Notes: a model not told the origin generated them from the sequence alone. A DNA stretch of 64,000 nucleotides from an uncultured Aquimarina sp. (GCA_947498705.1 CANMLW010000008.1:62001-126000); one strand, 5' to 3'; positions 25,357 to 35,217 are shown, numbered from the stretch's first letter. Numbers and translations are program-made.

Positions 25357-26310
25357 TTACCCTTTAAAGTCTCCCATGTTAGCATATTTTTCCATACGAT
25401 TTTTGATCAAATCTTCTGGTGATAAGTTTTTTATTTCTTCGTACGAAGCCAAAATTTTATCTCGAACAGTTTTAAAGGTCACTTTTCTATCACTATGAGC
25501 ACCTCCCAAAGGTTCTTTGATAATTTCATCAACTACCTTTAGTTTAACACTATCCTTGGCCGTAAGTTTCAATGCTTCTGCGGCAAGTTCTTTTTGCTCC
25601 CAACTTCTCCATAAAATTGAAGAACAGTTTTCTGGAGAAATTACAGAATACCATGCATTTTCTAACATCAATACTTTGTCTCCAACACCGATTCCCAAGG
25701 CTCCACCACTGGCACCTTCTCCAATAATGATTACAATTACGGGTACTTTTAATCGGGTCATTTCAAGTATATTGCGAGCAATAGCTTCACCTTGTCCGCG
25801 TTCTTCTGCTTCTAATCCTGGGTAAGCTCCTGGAGTATCTATAAAACTCACTACAGGAACTCCAAATTTTTCTGCACTTTTCATTAAGCGCAATGCTTTT
25901 CTATATCCTTCAGGATTAGCCATACCAAAATTACGATACTGTCTTGTTTTGGTATTGTATCCTTTTTGTTGACCTATAAACATAAAACTCTGGTCACCGA
26001 TCTTTCCTAAGCCTCCGATCATTGCCTTGTCATCCTTTACATTACGATCTCCATGTAATTCTAAAAAAGACTCTCCGCAAATAGCGTCTATATAATCTAA
26101 GGTATAAGGTCTAGATGGATGCCTGGATAACTGAACGCGTTGCCAGGGAGTAAGGTTTTTGTATATTTCCTTTTTGGTATCCTTTAGTTTTTTTTCAATC
26201 TGCTTACAGGTGTCAGTTACATCTACATCACTTTCTTCACCAATAGCACAAGCTTTTTTGAATTGCTCTTCAAGCTCTTTTATGGGGAGTTCAAATTCTA
26301 AATATTCCAT
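25357..26310 (-). CDS. accA: Acetyl-CoA carboxylase carboxyltransferase subunit alpha
   Basis: This 317-residue subunit carries out, with AccD, transfer of the carboxyl group from biotin to acetyl-CoA in fatty-acid synthesis. Recognisable stretches are the N-terminal [62 protein letters not shown] and the oxyanion-hole region [15 protein letters not shown]. Length matches the family. A TATATTTG -7 box lies 36 nt before the start, and a strong terminator follows. Confidence 0.97.
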   Translation of the reverse strand: MEYLEFELPIKELEEQFKKACAIGEESDVDVTDTCKQIEKKLKDTKKEIYKNLTPWQRVQLSRHPSRPYTLDYIDAICGESFLELHGDRNVKDDKAMIGGLGKIGDQSFMFIGQQKGYNTKTRQYRNFGMANPEGYRKALRLMKSAEKFGVPVVSFIDTPGAYPGLEAEERGQGEAIARNILEMTRLKVPVIVIIIGEGASGGALGIGVGDKVLMLENAWYSVISPENCSSILWRSWEQKELAAEALKLTAKDSVKLKVVDEIIKEPLGGAHSDRKVTFKTVRDKILASYEEIKNLSPEDLIKNRMEKYANMGDFKG

Positions 26311-26345
26311 AATAAGAATATATTTTTTTTACTAGGGTTAGCGGA

Positions 26346-26353
26346 CAAATATA
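26346..26353 (-). promoter_or_regulatory. Candidate -7 box of accA
   Basis: TATATTTG on the minus strand matches TAnnTTTG and is followed by a G/C-rich GTCCGC discriminator, 36 nt before the start codon. A -33 TTTG at standard spacing is not evident. Confidence 0.4.
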
Positions 26354-26387
26354 AAAACTTACTCGGTAATGTTACCTATAGTTTTGC

Positions 26388-27290
26388 CTAATTTTTGCCT
26401 TTCCTGTTTTTAAATATGCCATTAAGTAGCACCGTGCCAAGAATAATAAGGGCTCCGTAGTAAAATTGGGGATTCATTTTTTCTGATTCTCCAAAGATAA
26501 TAAAAGCTAGTAAGATTCCATAAACGGGTTCTAAATTAGTGGTTAACATCACCGTGTAGGGGCTTAAGTATCTCATTACATGTACAGAGCCTATAAAAGC
26601 ATATGCTGTACAAACCGAAGCTAATAAAAATAGAAATACCCAGTCTGATGTACTCATTTGAAAAAAAGAAACTACAATTTCATTTTTTTCTTGTGTAAAT
26701 AACATCATTACCAGAATATAAAGACTTAAAGAGATAACACCACTTAAAAGCTCATAAAAAGAAATCATCGATGAATCGTATTGTTGTGCTACCTTTCCGT
26801 TGATTAATGAGAATATAGAAGATGTAAAAGCTGCAAATAATGCATATAAAATGCCAAGCGTATAATCTCCTTCAACTTTAAATATAATATAGAGCCCTAC
26901 AATTACCAAGATACCAAAAACAACTTCGTACCATATTAGTTTTCTTTTATAAAATATAGGTTCTAATATAGATGTAAAAAATGCCCCAGATGATAGTACA
27001 GATAATGTGATGGATACATTCGAAACTTTAATTGCTGCAAAAAAAGCAATCCAGTGTAAAGCTATGATGGTTCCTGCAGAAAACAGAATGAAAAACAATT
27101 TTCTGGAGACTTTTAATGAAATTTTTTTCGCAAAAATAAATAAGTAAATAAAACCAGATGCCAAAAGCATTCTATACCAAACGAGTGGTAATGCTTCTAT
27201 GGTTATTAATTCTCCCAGAATTGCTGTGAATCCCCATATAAATATGATAAAATGAAGATGTAAATAATTCTGAAGCTTAACGTTTGGCAT
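26388..27290 (-). CDS. EamA/DMT-family transporter
   Basis: This 300-residue protein has about ten hydrophobic helices arranged as two EamA repeats. The first starts FIIFIWGFTAILGELI and the second LYALFAAFTSSIFSLINGKVA. The end of the second repeat contains the family pattern LSPYTVMLTTNLEPVYGILLAFIIFGE. DMT carriers export or import amino acids, nucleotides or other metabolites; the substrate here is unknown. Its start overlaps the LptF/G-like gene by 14 nt, so it belongs to the tgt-lptF/G transcription unit. Confidence 0.9.
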   Translation of the reverse strand: MPNVKLQNYLHLHFIIFIWGFTAILGELITIEALPLVWYRMLLASGFIYLFIFAKKISLKVSRKLFFILFSAGTIIALHWIAFFAAIKVSNVSITLSVLSSGAFFTSILEPIFYKRKLIWYEVVFGILVIVGLYIIFKVEGDYTLGILYALFAAFTSSIFSLINGKVAQQYDSSMISFYELLSGVISLSLYILVMMLFTQEKNEIVVSFFQMSTSDWVFLFLLASVCTAYAFIGSVHVMRYLSPYTVMLTTNLEPVYGILLAFIIFGESEKMNPQFYYGALIILGTVLLNGIFKNRKGKN

Positions 27291-28347
27291 TGTACAAAAG
27301 GTATATCGCTAAAATTCCAAAAGAGAAATTAGGAAACCATACCGCAACTATAGGAGGGAAATCTGATTGATTTGCCATGGTCCCTAATACTTTATCGAAA
27401 AAAATAAAAATAAATGCTAATGAAATACCAACGGCAAGGTTAATCCCCATTCCTCCTCGTCTTTTCATCGAAGAGACAGCTACTCCGATTATGGTTAGAA
27501 TAAATGCTGATACAGGTATACTCCAACGTTTATATGCAACCACTTTATATCGATTAATATCAGAGGAGCCTCTTTTGCTTTCCTTTTCGATAAATTTACT
27601 TAACTCTGTATAAGTAAGTGTTTCTGCTACATAGGTAACAGGTGTGAATTCATCTATATTAAAGGGTAATACGGTATCTTTTGATTTAACTCTTTCTATG
27701 ATGTCTTTATTTCCTAATACTTTACGTTTAACAAAATCTGTTAATTCATAAATACTATCCTTAAAAACAATTTTTCTAGCAGATATTTTGGTATCAAGTG
27801 TATTCCCTTTAAAATACTCTAAAGTAAAATTGGTAGCTGTTTTTTCTAAGGGCTTAAAATGGTTAACATACAGGAATGTACTATCATTAATCTGGCGATA
27901 AATATTTCTGGTCTCCTGTACTTTTCTACCTTTATTAAGGTAGGTGTATTTAAATTCGTTAAAACCCTGACTAGCTCTAGGAGCTAAGAATAATCCCATA
28001 GCTAATGCTCCAAGACAAATAATAATTGCACCTACCATATAGGGCCTTAGGAACCTCCAAAATGAGACACCAGAACTTAAAAAAGCAATTATTTCGGTTT
28101 TATTGGCAAGCTTAGAAGTAAACCAAATAACCGATAAGAATACGAAAAGCGGGAATAATAAATTGGCAAAATAGACTGTAAAATCCAGATAGTAGCCTAT
28201 AACAATATCAACAGGCACATTATGCTCTATCATATTGTCTATTTTTTCAGAAAGATCGACTATAATTCCTATGGGAATAAAAAGAAGAATCATTGCGAAA
28301 AATGTTCCCAAATATCTTTTAAGTATGTACCAATCTAATATTTTCAC
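27277..28347 (-). CDS. LptF/LptG (YjgP/YjgQ) family permease
   Basis: This 356-residue protein has three N-terminal membrane helices, a periplasmic beta-jellyroll (about 130-250) and three C-terminal helices, the standard LptF/LptG layout. Family landmarks are the opening ILDWYILKRYLGTFF and the helix with NKTEIIAFLSSGVSFWRFLRPY, the coupling region to the LptB ATPase. It would form part of the ABC transporter that extracts lipopolysaccharide from the inner membrane. It follows tgt with a 1-nt gap; the partner permease is not in the window. Confidence 0.92.
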   Translation of the reverse strand: MKILDWYILKRYLGTFFAMILLFIPIGIIVDLSEKIDNMIEHNVPVDIVIGYYLDFTVYFANLLFPLFVFLSVIWFTSKLANKTEIIAFLSSGVSFWRFLRPYMVGAIIICLGALAMGLFLAPRASQGFNEFKYTYLNKGRKVQETRNIYRQINDSTFLYVNHFKPLEKTATNFTLEYFKGNTLDTKISARKIVFKDSIYELTDFVKRKVLGNKDIIERVKSKDTVLPFNIDEFTPVTYVAETLTYTELSKFIEKESKRGSSDINRYKVVAYKRWSIPVSAFILTIIGVAVSSMKRRGGMGINLAVGISLAFIFIFFDKVLGTMANQSDFPPIVAVWFPNFSFGILAIYLLYNAKR

Positions 28348-28348
28348 A

Positions 28349-29479
28349 TTACAATCTTTTGTCCATTTGTTTAACCATTATGTTTTTCCAGAAATTGAAA
28401 TCACCGGCTAAGATATGTTTTCTAGCTTCTCGAACCAACCATAGATAAAAACCTAGGTTGTGAATGGTTGCAATTTGTTTTCCCAAAAGCTCATTTACAG
28501 AGAATAAATGTTTTAAATATGCTTTAGAGTATTCTGTGTCTACAAATGTAATTCCCATTTCATCAATAGGCGAGAAGTCGTCTTCCCATTTTTTATTTTT
28601 AATATTAATGGTTCCATGTGCAGTAAACAGCATGCCATTACGGGCATTTCTGGTTGGCATTACACAATCAAACATATCAATACCAAGTGCTATATTTTCT
28701 AAAATGTTAATAGGAGTTCCTACTCCCATTAAATAACGGGGTTTGTCTTCTGGTAAAATAGCAGTTACCACTTCTGTCATAGCATACATTTCTTCTGCAG
28801 GTTCTCCAACAGATAATCCGCCAATGGCATTACCAACAGCTCCCGCGTTTGCAATATACTCTGCAGATTGCTTTCTAAGGTCTTTATATGTACTACCTTG
28901 AACAATTGGAAAAAAAGCCTGATCATATCCATATTTAACCGGTATTTTTTCTAAATGTTGCATACAACGATCTAACCACCTATGAGTCATGTGCATACTT
29001 CTTTTGGCATATTGATAATCACAAGGGTACGGAGTACATTCATCAAATGCCATAATGATATCTGCTCCAATGGTACGTTGTATCTCCATTACATTTTCGG
29101 GAGTAAATACATGGTAAGACCCATCAATGTGGGATTTAAATTTCACCCCTTCTTCTTTGATTTTTCGATTGGCTGATAAAGAATATACCTGGTAACCTCC
29201 ACTATCTGTAAGGATATTTCTATCCCAATTCATGAATTTATGTAATCCTCCCGCTTTTTCCAGAATATGAGTTTGCGGCCTTAGATAAAGATGATAGGTA
29301 TTTCCTAAAATGATATCTGGATTAATATCATTTTTTAATTCTCTTTGGTGAACTCCTTTTACGGTTGCTACAGTACCAACAGGCATAAAAATAGGAGTTT
29401 CAATCACTCCATGATCTGTTTTTATTTTACCTGCTCTGGCTTTACTTAAAGGATCTTTGGATAAAAGGTCAAATTGCAT
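28349..29479 (-). CDS. tgt: tRNA-guanine transglycosylase (queuosine pathway)
   Basis: This 376-residue TIM-barrel enzyme exchanges guanine 34 of GUN-anticodon tRNAs for preQ1. D92 in TDSGGYQVYS and D271 in FDCVMPTRNARNG are the acid/base and nucleophile, and GGLSVGEP is the substrate loop. The C-terminal zinc site is unusual: where bacterial enzymes have CxCxxC the sequence reads MGITFVDTEYS, without cysteine, although H340 (TIHNL) remains. A TATATTTG -7 box lies 20 nt before the start. It is the first gene of tgt-lptF/G-eamA. Confidence 0.95.
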   Translation of the reverse strand: MQFDLLSKDPLSKARAGKIKTDHGVIETPIFMPVGTVATVKGVHQRELKNDINPDIILGNTYHLYLRPQTHILEKAGGLHKFMNWDRNILTDSGGYQVYSLSANRKIKEEGVKFKSHIDGSYHVFTPENVMEIQRTIGADIIMAFDECTPYPCDYQYAKRSMHMTHRWLDRCMQHLEKIPVKYGYDQAFFPIVQGSTYKDLRKQSAEYIANAGAVGNAIGGLSVGEPAEEMYAMTEVVTAILPEDKPRYLMGVGTPINILENIALGIDMFDCVMPTRNARNGMLFTAHGTINIKNKKWEDDFSPIDEMGITFVDTEYSKAYLKHLFSVNELLGKQIATIHNLGFYLWLVREARKHILAGDFNFWKNIMVKQMDKRL

Positions 29480-29499
29480 ATTTTCTGTTTGGTAGAGCG

Positions 29500-29507
29500 C
29501 AAATATA
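29500..29507 (-). promoter_or_regulatory. Candidate -7 box of tgt
   Basis: TATATTTG followed by CGC on the minus strand matches the Bacteroidota -7 box and lies 20 nt before the tgt start. The -33 box is unclear. Confidence 0.4.
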
Positions 29508-29594
29508 ACTAACTAATACCAATTAAGTATGCATGGGTTTTCTAAAACTTTATGTTATTAATAATAGTTTCTTGATTAAAAGAAAGCAATACAT

Positions 29595-29625
29595 TTTGCC
29601 ACTGTATTCAAAACCTGTATTTTTG
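29595..29625 (+). promoter_or_regulatory. Housekeeping promoter of the transketolase operon
   Basis: TTTG at 29595-29598 and TATTTTTG at 29618-29625 with exactly 19 nt between them give a full match to the Bacteroidota primary-sigma consensus. Its place 30 nt before the ATG at 29656 rules out longer upstream starts. Confidence 0.7.
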
Positions 29626-29655
29626 GGCTTTTATTATCAAGAAACTAGCATCACA

Positions 29656-30501
29656 ATGCCAAAAACAAAACAATTAGAAGATTTTGCAACGCAAGTTCGT
29701 AGAGATATTTTACGACAAGTTCATAAAGTTAATTCTGGTCACCCTGGAGGTTCATTGGGTTGTACAGAGTTTTTTGTTGCCCTTTTTCAAGAAGTCTTAG
29801 ATCGTAAAGATGATTTTGACATGAATGGTATCAATGAAGATATCTTTTTCTTGTCTAATGGTCATATATCACCGGTTTATTATAGTGTATTAGCTCGAAG
29901 TGGATATTTTCCAGTAGAAGAACTAAACACGTTTAGACTTATTAATAGTAGACTACAAGGACACCCGACAACGCATGAAGGACTGCCTGGTATACGAATA
30001 GCCTCTGGATCATTAGGTCAAGGTATGTCTGTGGCATTAGGAGCTGCACAAGCAAAGAAACTTAACAACGATACTCATCTTGTGTATAGTTTACATGGTG
30101 ATGGTGAGTTGCAAGAAGGTCAGATTTGGGAAGCAGCTATGTACGCCGCGGGAAAAAAAGTAGACAACCTTATTGCTACAATTGATTATAACAAGCAACA
30201 AATCGATGGTTCGACTGATGATGTACTTCCGTTAGGAGATTTAAGAGCTAAATTTGAATCTTTTGGTTGGGATGTTATGGAGATTAAAGAAGGTAACTCT
30301 TTGCCTGCTGTTATAGATGGGCTTAAGGAAGCTAAAAGTAGAACAGGTAAAGGAAAACCTGTTTGTATATTAATGCATACAGTAATGGGACACGGTGTAG
30401 ATTTTATGATGCATACACATGCATGGCACGGTAAAGCCCCTAACGATGAGCAATTAGAAATTGGATTAACACAAAACCCTGAAACTTTAGGGGATTATTA
30501 A
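29656..30501 (+). CDS. Transketolase, N-terminal (pyrophosphate-binding) subunit
   Basis: This 281-residue protein is the first half of a split transketolase. It has HKVNSGHPGGSLGCTEFFVAL, the conserved LSNGHISPVYYSVLA, ASGSLGQGMSVALGAA and the ThDP/Mg2+ motif GDGELQEGQIWEAAM continuing to IDYNKQQ. It binds the pyrophosphate of thiamine diphosphate and, with the downstream subunit, transfers two-carbon units in the pentose phosphate pathway. The start at 29656 is fixed by the promoter just upstream; a longer frame is untranscribed. The second subunit gene begins 20 nt after the stop. Confidence 0.94.
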   Translation: MPKTKQLEDFATQVRRDILRQVHKVNSGHPGGSLGCTEFFVALFQEVLDRKDDFDMNGINEDIFFLSNGHISPVYYSVLARSGYFPVEELNTFRLINSRLQGHPTTHEGLPGIRIASGSLGQGMSVALGAAQAKKLNNDTHLVYSLHGDGELQEGQIWEAAMYAAGKKVDNLIATIDYNKQQIDGSTDDVLPLGDLRAKFESFGWDVMEIKEGNSLPAVIDGLKEAKSRTGKGKPVCILMHTVMGHGVDFMMHTHAWHGKAPNDEQLEIGLTQNPETLGDY

Positions 30502-30521
30502 TTCACCAAATTAAAAAGAAA

Positions 30522-31475
30522 ATGACAAAATATATAGACTCAGGAAAAAAAGATACTCGTTCTGGTTTTGGAGCTGGCTTAGAAGAATTGGGTAAAACCA
30601 ATGAAAATGTAGTGGCTTTATGTGCAGATTTGATAGGTTCTTTAAAAATGGATGCTTTTATTGCTAATAACCCTGAACGCTTTTTTCAGATTGGTATAGC
30701 AGAGGCTAATATGATGGGGATAGCTGCAGGTTTAACTATAGGAGGTAAAATACCGTTTACAGGTACTTTTGCTAATTTTTCTACGGGTAGGGTTTATGAT
30801 CAAATTCGTCAATCTATTGCGTATAGTGGTAAAAATGTTAAAATCTGTGCATCTCATGCAGGATTAACTTTGGGAGAAGACGGAGCTACACACCAAATAT
30901 TAGAAGATATTGGTTTGATGAAGATGTTACCAGGTATGACAGTTATTAATACTTGTGATTATAATCAGACCAAAGCGGCTACAATTGCAATTGCAGAACA
31001 TCAAGGGCCTGTTTATTTGAGATTTGGAAGACCTAAGGTTGCAAACTTTACACCAGAAAACCAAAAATTTGAAATAGGAAAAGCTATTTTGTTGCAAGAA
31101 GGAAGTGATGTAACTATCGTTGCTACTGGACATTTGGTTTGGGAGGCGTTGCTTGCGGCAGAGTCTTTAGAAAAAGAAGGAATAAGTGCTGAGGTAATCA
31201 ATATTCATACAATAAAACCATTGGATGATGAAGCAATTGTAAATTCTGTAAAGAAGACAGGTTGTGTTGTAACAGCAGAAGAGCATAACCATTTAGGAGG
31301 GTTAGGAGAGAGTGTGGCAAGAGTATTGGCACAGCATCAACCAGCGCCACAAGAATTTATTGCCACAAATGATACCTTTGGAGAAAGTGGTACACCAGAT
31401 CAACTGATGGAAAAATACGGCCTTAATGCAGCAGCTATTAGCAAAGCAGTAGAGCGTGTTGTAAAAAGAAAGTAA
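30522..31475 (+). CDS. Transketolase, C-terminal (pyrimidine-binding) subunit
   Basis: This 317-residue protein is the second half of the split transketolase. It contains RFFQIGIAEANMMGIAAGLTIGGKIPFTGTFANF, including the conserved Glu that activates the thiamine aminopyrimidine. SHAGLTLGEDGATHQILEDIGLM, PVYLRFGRP and the C-terminal swivel domain starting IGKAILLQEGSDVTIVATGH follow. It forms the active heteromer with the upstream subunit. A strong terminator closes the operon 21 nt after the stop. Related pyruvate-type E1 beta subunits are an alternative, but the N-terminal partner settles the identity. Confidence 0.94.
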   Translation: MTKYIDSGKKDTRSGFGAGLEELGKTNENVVALCADLIGSLKMDAFIANNPERFFQIGIAEANMMGIAAGLTIGGKIPFTGTFANFSTGRVYDQIRQSIAYSGKNVKICASHAGLTLGEDGATHQILEDIGLMKMLPGMTVINTCDYNQTKAATIAIAEHQGPVYLRFGRPKVANFTPENQKFEIGKAILLQEGSDVTIVATGHLVWEALLAAESLEKEGISAEVINIHTIKPLDDEAIVNSVKKTGCVVTAEEHNHLGGLGESVARVLAQHQPAPQEFIATNDTFGESGTPDQLMEKYGLNAAAISKAVERVVKRK

Positions 31476-31803
31476 ATATACTTTTATAAAGTTTAGAAAA
31501 ACCTTCTGATATCGATCAGAAGGTTTTTTTGTGTTTAAAAAATAAAATAACATCTACAACGTTTTATTAAGTACTAGCCATTATGACGTCTTAATTGGTG
31601 TTCGATTTTTCGAATACCTCAAGTAAATGATGTCGCACCAAAAACCACCCAAATACTTATTTAATATTAATTTTTAATTCTTGTTACACGAGCTATTGTG
31701 TGTCTTTTTTAAATTATTGGTGTAAACAAAACCTGTATTTTAAAATAGTTATAGATGCTAGATGTATTGTGTAATAGAAATTAATCTAAAACATTATTTA
31801 AAA
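31476..31803. other. Intergenic region before the outer-membrane barrel gene
   Basis: This stretch of about 330 bases contains the transketolase terminator, then a weak hairpin at 31597-31618 (8 bp with one G-T pair, 6-nt loop) and an AT-rich leader. I see no clear promoter boxes and no convincing ORF in it. Confidence 0.4.
31497..31529 (+). terminator. Intrinsic terminator of the transketolase operon
   Basis: A 14-bp perfect stem (31497-31510 with 31515-31528) with a 4-nt loop reads into a T-run. Confidence 0.92.
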
Positions 31804-32388
31804 ATGAAAAGATTATTTTTTGGAGGTATGTTACTAGTTTTTTGTGCTGTAACAGGGCAAGATAAGAAACCGGCTTTTGGAGTAAGAGCGGGGTTAAATT
31901 ATGGTGATAATGGAAAAATAGAGCTAAATGATGTTACCAGCACCAGCGCAGAAGATAGGATAGGATATCATATAGGTGTTTTTTACAGAGGAAACCTTAC
32001 AGATAACCTATATCTGAAACCAGAATTATTGTATACGGTGAATAATAGTGAACACGATCTTAGAGGTGAGAAAAAAGAGTATGCCATAAAAAAGATCGAT
32101 ATGCCTATTCTTCTAGGGGTTTCTGTTTTAGGGCCTATTCATTTTTTTGGAGGCCCGGCATTACAGTATATGATTAAGAATGACTTGGAAGGGATAGAGC
32201 TAAATGATGTAAAGAATGAGTTTACTGTTGGTGTGCATTTTGGAGCAGGACTACAATTTAATCGCATTAATTTTGATGTGCGATATGAGCGAGGTTTAAG
32301 CAAAAATAAAGCTGCATCCATAGATGAAGATATAAGAGTAGATTCTAGACCAAATCAATTTATAATTGGAATTGCAATAGATTTATAA
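31804..32388 (+). CDS. Outer-membrane beta-barrel protein (porin-like, PorT family)
   Basis: This 194-residue protein has a signal peptide (MKRLFFGGMLLVFCAVTG) followed by about eight amphipathic strands, beginning KPAFGVRAGLNYG, the usual opening of small Bacteroidota barrels. It ends in FIIGIAIDL, a terminal strand with a final aliphatic residue. It is likely a small outer-membrane protein with a structural or stress role. The start at 31804 was chosen because it begins the signal peptide; an ATG 42 nt earlier would add charged residues in front. It is convergent with the DUF3810 gene, 7 nt apart. Confidence 0.85.
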   Translation: MKRLFFGGMLLVFCAVTGQDKKPAFGVRAGLNYGDNGKIELNDVTSTSAEDRIGYHIGVFYRGNLTDNLYLKPELLYTVNNSEHDLRGEKKEYAIKKIDMPILLGVSVLGPIHFFGGPALQYMIKNDLEGIELNDVKNEFTVGVHFGAGLQFNRINFDVRYERGLSKNKAASIDEDIRVDSRPNQFIIGIAIDL

Positions 32389-32395
32389 ATTTGAT

Positions 32396-33469
32396 TTAAT
32401 GCATAACGGGTCTGGTTTTGTAGTAATTAACTAATAAGGCAACAACATAACTATAAGTTTCAAGGCCTTCGGGTTGATTATTAGCTTTTAGATACGAATC
32501 GTAGGTGCTTTTAAAAAGTGGTTCTAGAGGGTTTTCATAAGATTCCCAAAATTCACTTACTAATTGGTAGTTTTTTCTAATTCCAGGCCTTAGTTTTTCA
32601 ATAAGACAAATGGCTTTTTCTTCATTACGAAGATACAGATCGTTAAGACAAAATCGTAACGAGAAGGTAACACCACTATATTTAAAATAAAGATCGTCGT
32701 ATCCCATGGTGGTCAAAGCAGCAATAAAATTAGCTTCATTCTCTTTGGCAAACCCTAGTTGGTGCGCTTCTTCGTGACAACTGGTGGTCGGGGTTTTGTA
32801 GTTAAGTATTAAACTATTTACTTGCGCCTCGTTTGTTATTGGATTAAGATAACCGCTAAACCCCATATAAGTAAGAGGAACACTTAGTATTGATTTTTTT
32901 AAGCTTTTTGGGTGATATTTTAAAGAAGGAAATGTCTTTTGTAATTGATGGTAGGCAGGTACTGTTTTCTGAAATATTTCTTCTTTTGTATATGGTATTT
33001 GTATAGGTAAAGAGTCATTAGACTCTAATGCCAGGTGTAAGGCATTGGCTTTGGTTATTAATTTTTCTGAAACAGCAATCAATTCTTCTTGAGTATAGGT
33101 GTCTTCAATATGTAAAATTTCATGTAGAGGTAATCGATAATAATTCATTCCCCATAGTATGTGAAAACAAAAGTATACGACCGATAACGTAGCGCCTATG
33201 TCCAACAAAATATCTTTCCATATAATTCTTTTTTTTAATACTTTTTTGAATAAAAATCGTATTAGTAAAATGATTAACATGGCATAGGCAATATCTCCAA
33301 AAGAAAAAGGAATCCATCCAAATGCATATCGCAGCATCTTAGATATATATATAAATATCCCATTACTATAAAATCGCTCTACAAAACTTGGAAAAAAAGA
33401 AATGATTTTGACAAGTATGAATTGAACAGGTAGTAGTAGGGTTAGATATAACTTTGTTTTGGATTGCAT
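32396..33469 (-). CDS. DUF3810 family membrane protein with HExxH-type site
   Basis: This 357-residue protein has three N-terminal membrane helices (about 8-28, 58-75, 92-112) and then a soluble domain. The domain contains TTSCHEEAHQLGFAKENEANF, an HExxH motif with a downstream Glu typical of zinc metallopeptidases, with Glu-Ala-Asn giving a likely third ligand. This matches the DUF3810 family. Proteolysis at the membrane is inferred and the substrate is unknown. The gene runs convergently to the barrel gene and is single. Confidence 0.85.
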   Translation of the reverse strand: MQSKTKLYLTLLLPVQFILVKIISFFPSFVERFYSNGIFIYISKMLRYAFGWIPFSFGDIAYAMLIILLIRFLFKKVLKKRIIWKDILLDIGATLSVVYFCFHILWGMNYYRLPLHEILHIEDTYTQEELIAVSEKLITKANALHLALESNDSLPIQIPYTKEEIFQKTVPAYHQLQKTFPSLKYHPKSLKKSILSVPLTYMGFSGYLNPITNEAQVNSLILNYKTPTTSCHEEAHQLGFAKENEANFIAALTTMGYDDLYFKYSGVTFSLRFCLNDLYLRNEEKAICLIEKLRPGIRKNYQLVSEFWESYENPLEPLFKSTYDSYLKANNQPEGLETYSYVVALLVNYYKTRPVMH

Positions 33470-33733
33470 AGGGTAAATATATTTACAATTCTTAAGTAAT
33501 GGTTATGAATTAAGATTTTTTTGACTCATTATTTTTATGTGTAATTTAATTTTTTTTGATCGAAGGTGTTTTCAAAAATTTTATGATATCGTATGATAGT
33601 TTTAATGTTTTTCATATAGATTTTCCTTTTTATATTGGGATATGGTGTTTAAAATTTAGAGTTTTGCAAATAGGGCCATATTATAAGTACATGGCTTACA
33701 ATTATTAAATTACTCATTATTTATATATTGATT

Positions 33734-35197
33734 ATGAATGCAGAAATAAGAGCTTTAGAACCTAATACACTTTGGAATAAATTTGCGGATCTTAATGCGG
33801 TACCAAGACCGTCAAAAAAAGAGGAACGTGTTATAGCCTTTATGAAGGATTTTGGAGAATCATTAGGGCTGGTAACCGAAATTGATAAAGTTGGTAATGT
33901 ATTGATAAAAAAACCGGCAACACCAGGTATGGAAGATCGTAAAACTGTAGTGATGCAATCTCATCTGGATATGGTACATCAAAAAAATGCAGATACCGAT
34001 TTTAATTTTGATACACAAGGAATCGAAATGTATGTAGATGGTGACTGGGTTAGAGCAAGAGGAACCACCTTGGGAGCTGATAATGGATTGGGAGTTGCTA
34101 CAATTATGACCATTTTAGAGTCAAAAGATATTGTACATCCTGCAATAGAAGCTTTATTTACAATAGACGAAGAAACGGGAATGACCGGAGCAAAAGGATT
34201 AGAAGGAGGGTGGTTGCAAGGAGATATTTTGCTAAACCTGGATACAGAAGAAGATGACGAGATAGGAGTAGGTTGTGCAGGAGGTATCGATGTAACAGCA
34301 AGAAGAGCGTATGAAGAAGAAGCTGTACCAACTACGGGGAAATCTGCATATAAGATTGCCATTACTGGCCTTAATGGTGGACATTCTGGAATGGATATCG
34401 ATAAAGGTTTAGGAAATGCAAACAAGATCATGAATAGGTTATTGTTTGATGGTTTCGAAAATTTTGGGTTACAGATTAGCCAAATTAAAGGAGGTAGCTT
34501 GCGTAATGCGATTCCCAGAGAAAGTTTTGCAACTATCATTGTAGATACAGTGCATAAAGAGGCTTTTGAGTTAGATATAAGAGAATCTTTAAATTCAATT
34601 AAAACAGAATTGGCTATTGTAGATCCAAATCTAGCCGTAGAAGTAAGTGCTATAGATTTACCAGAAAAAGTTATGGAGTTAGGAGTGCAAGAAGGTATTC
34701 TTAAAGCATTGTACGCTGCTCATAATGGTGTGTATAGAATGAGTGTGGCTTTTCCTGGTCTTGTAGAAGCTTCTAATAATATAGCCAAGGTTACAATTGA
34801 GGGTGGAGAAGTTATTATCGAATGCTTAACACGTAGTAGTGTAGAGTCATCAAAACATGATCTTGCCAATAAGCTAAGAGCCACTTTTGAATTAACAGGT
34901 TGCGAAGTAACCACCAGTGGTGATTATCCGGGGTGGGCTCCCAATATGAGTTCACAGATCTTAGAGGTGTTAGATGGATTGTACAAAAATTTGAATGGGG
35001 AAAAGGCACATGTTGCAGCTTGTCATGCAGGATTAGAATGCGGTATATTAGGGCAGAATTATCCTGATATGGATATGATTTCTTTTGGGCCTACTATATT
35101 AGGTGCGCATTCACCAGATGAAAGAGCAAGTATTTCTTCTACACAGAAATACTGGAAATTTGTAAAAGAGATCTTACAGCATATACCAAAGAAATAA
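33734..35197 (+). CDS. pepD: Aminoacyl-histidine dipeptidase (M20 family)
   Basis: This 487-residue enzyme hydrolyses Xaa-His dipeptides such as carnosine and other small peptides. M20 metal ligands appear in order: MQSHLDMVHQ (His and the bridging region), GADNGLG (bridging Asp), IDEETGMTG (catalytic Glu and ligand), NLDTEED, and the C-terminal H in ILGAHSPDER. PepD-specific openings include NAVPRPSKKEERV. The ATG at 33734 is preferred over a TTG two codons upstream. It is monocistronic with a strong terminator. Confidence 0.94.
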   Translation: MNAEIRALEPNTLWNKFADLNAVPRPSKKEERVIAFMKDFGESLGLVTEIDKVGNVLIKKPATPGMEDRKTVVMQSHLDMVHQKNADTDFNFDTQGIEMYVDGDWVRARGTTLGADNGLGVATIMTILESKDIVHPAIEALFTIDEETGMTGAKGLEGGWLQGDILLNLDTEEDDEIGVGCAGGIDVTARRAYEEEAVPTTGKSAYKIAITGLNGGHSGMDIDKGLGNANKIMNRLLFDGFENFGLQISQIKGGSLRNAIPRESFATIIVDTVHKEAFELDIRESLNSIKTELAIVDPNLAVEVSAIDLPEKVMELGVQEGILKALYAAHNGVYRMSVAFPGLVEASNNIAKVTIEGGEVIIECLTRSSVESSKHDLANKLRATFELTGCEVTTSGDYPGWAPNMSSQILEVLDGLYKNLNGEKAHVAACHAGLECGILGQNYPDMDMISFGPTILGAHSPDERASISSTQKYWKFVKEILQHIPKK

Positions 35198-35217
35198 TTG
35201 ATTACCATAAAAAGTAT

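Noticed and set aside
33421..33460. GGTAGTAGTAGGGTTAGATATAAC inside the DUF3810 gene
   Set aside because: Superficially similar to the ECF motif but with the wrong core and spacing, in a coding region with no downstream gene on that strand.
33979..34539. 186-codon frame on the minus strand
   Set aside because: Lies entirely antisense to the conserved pepD gene; low-complexity Ser/Pro-rich translation typical of an antisense frame.
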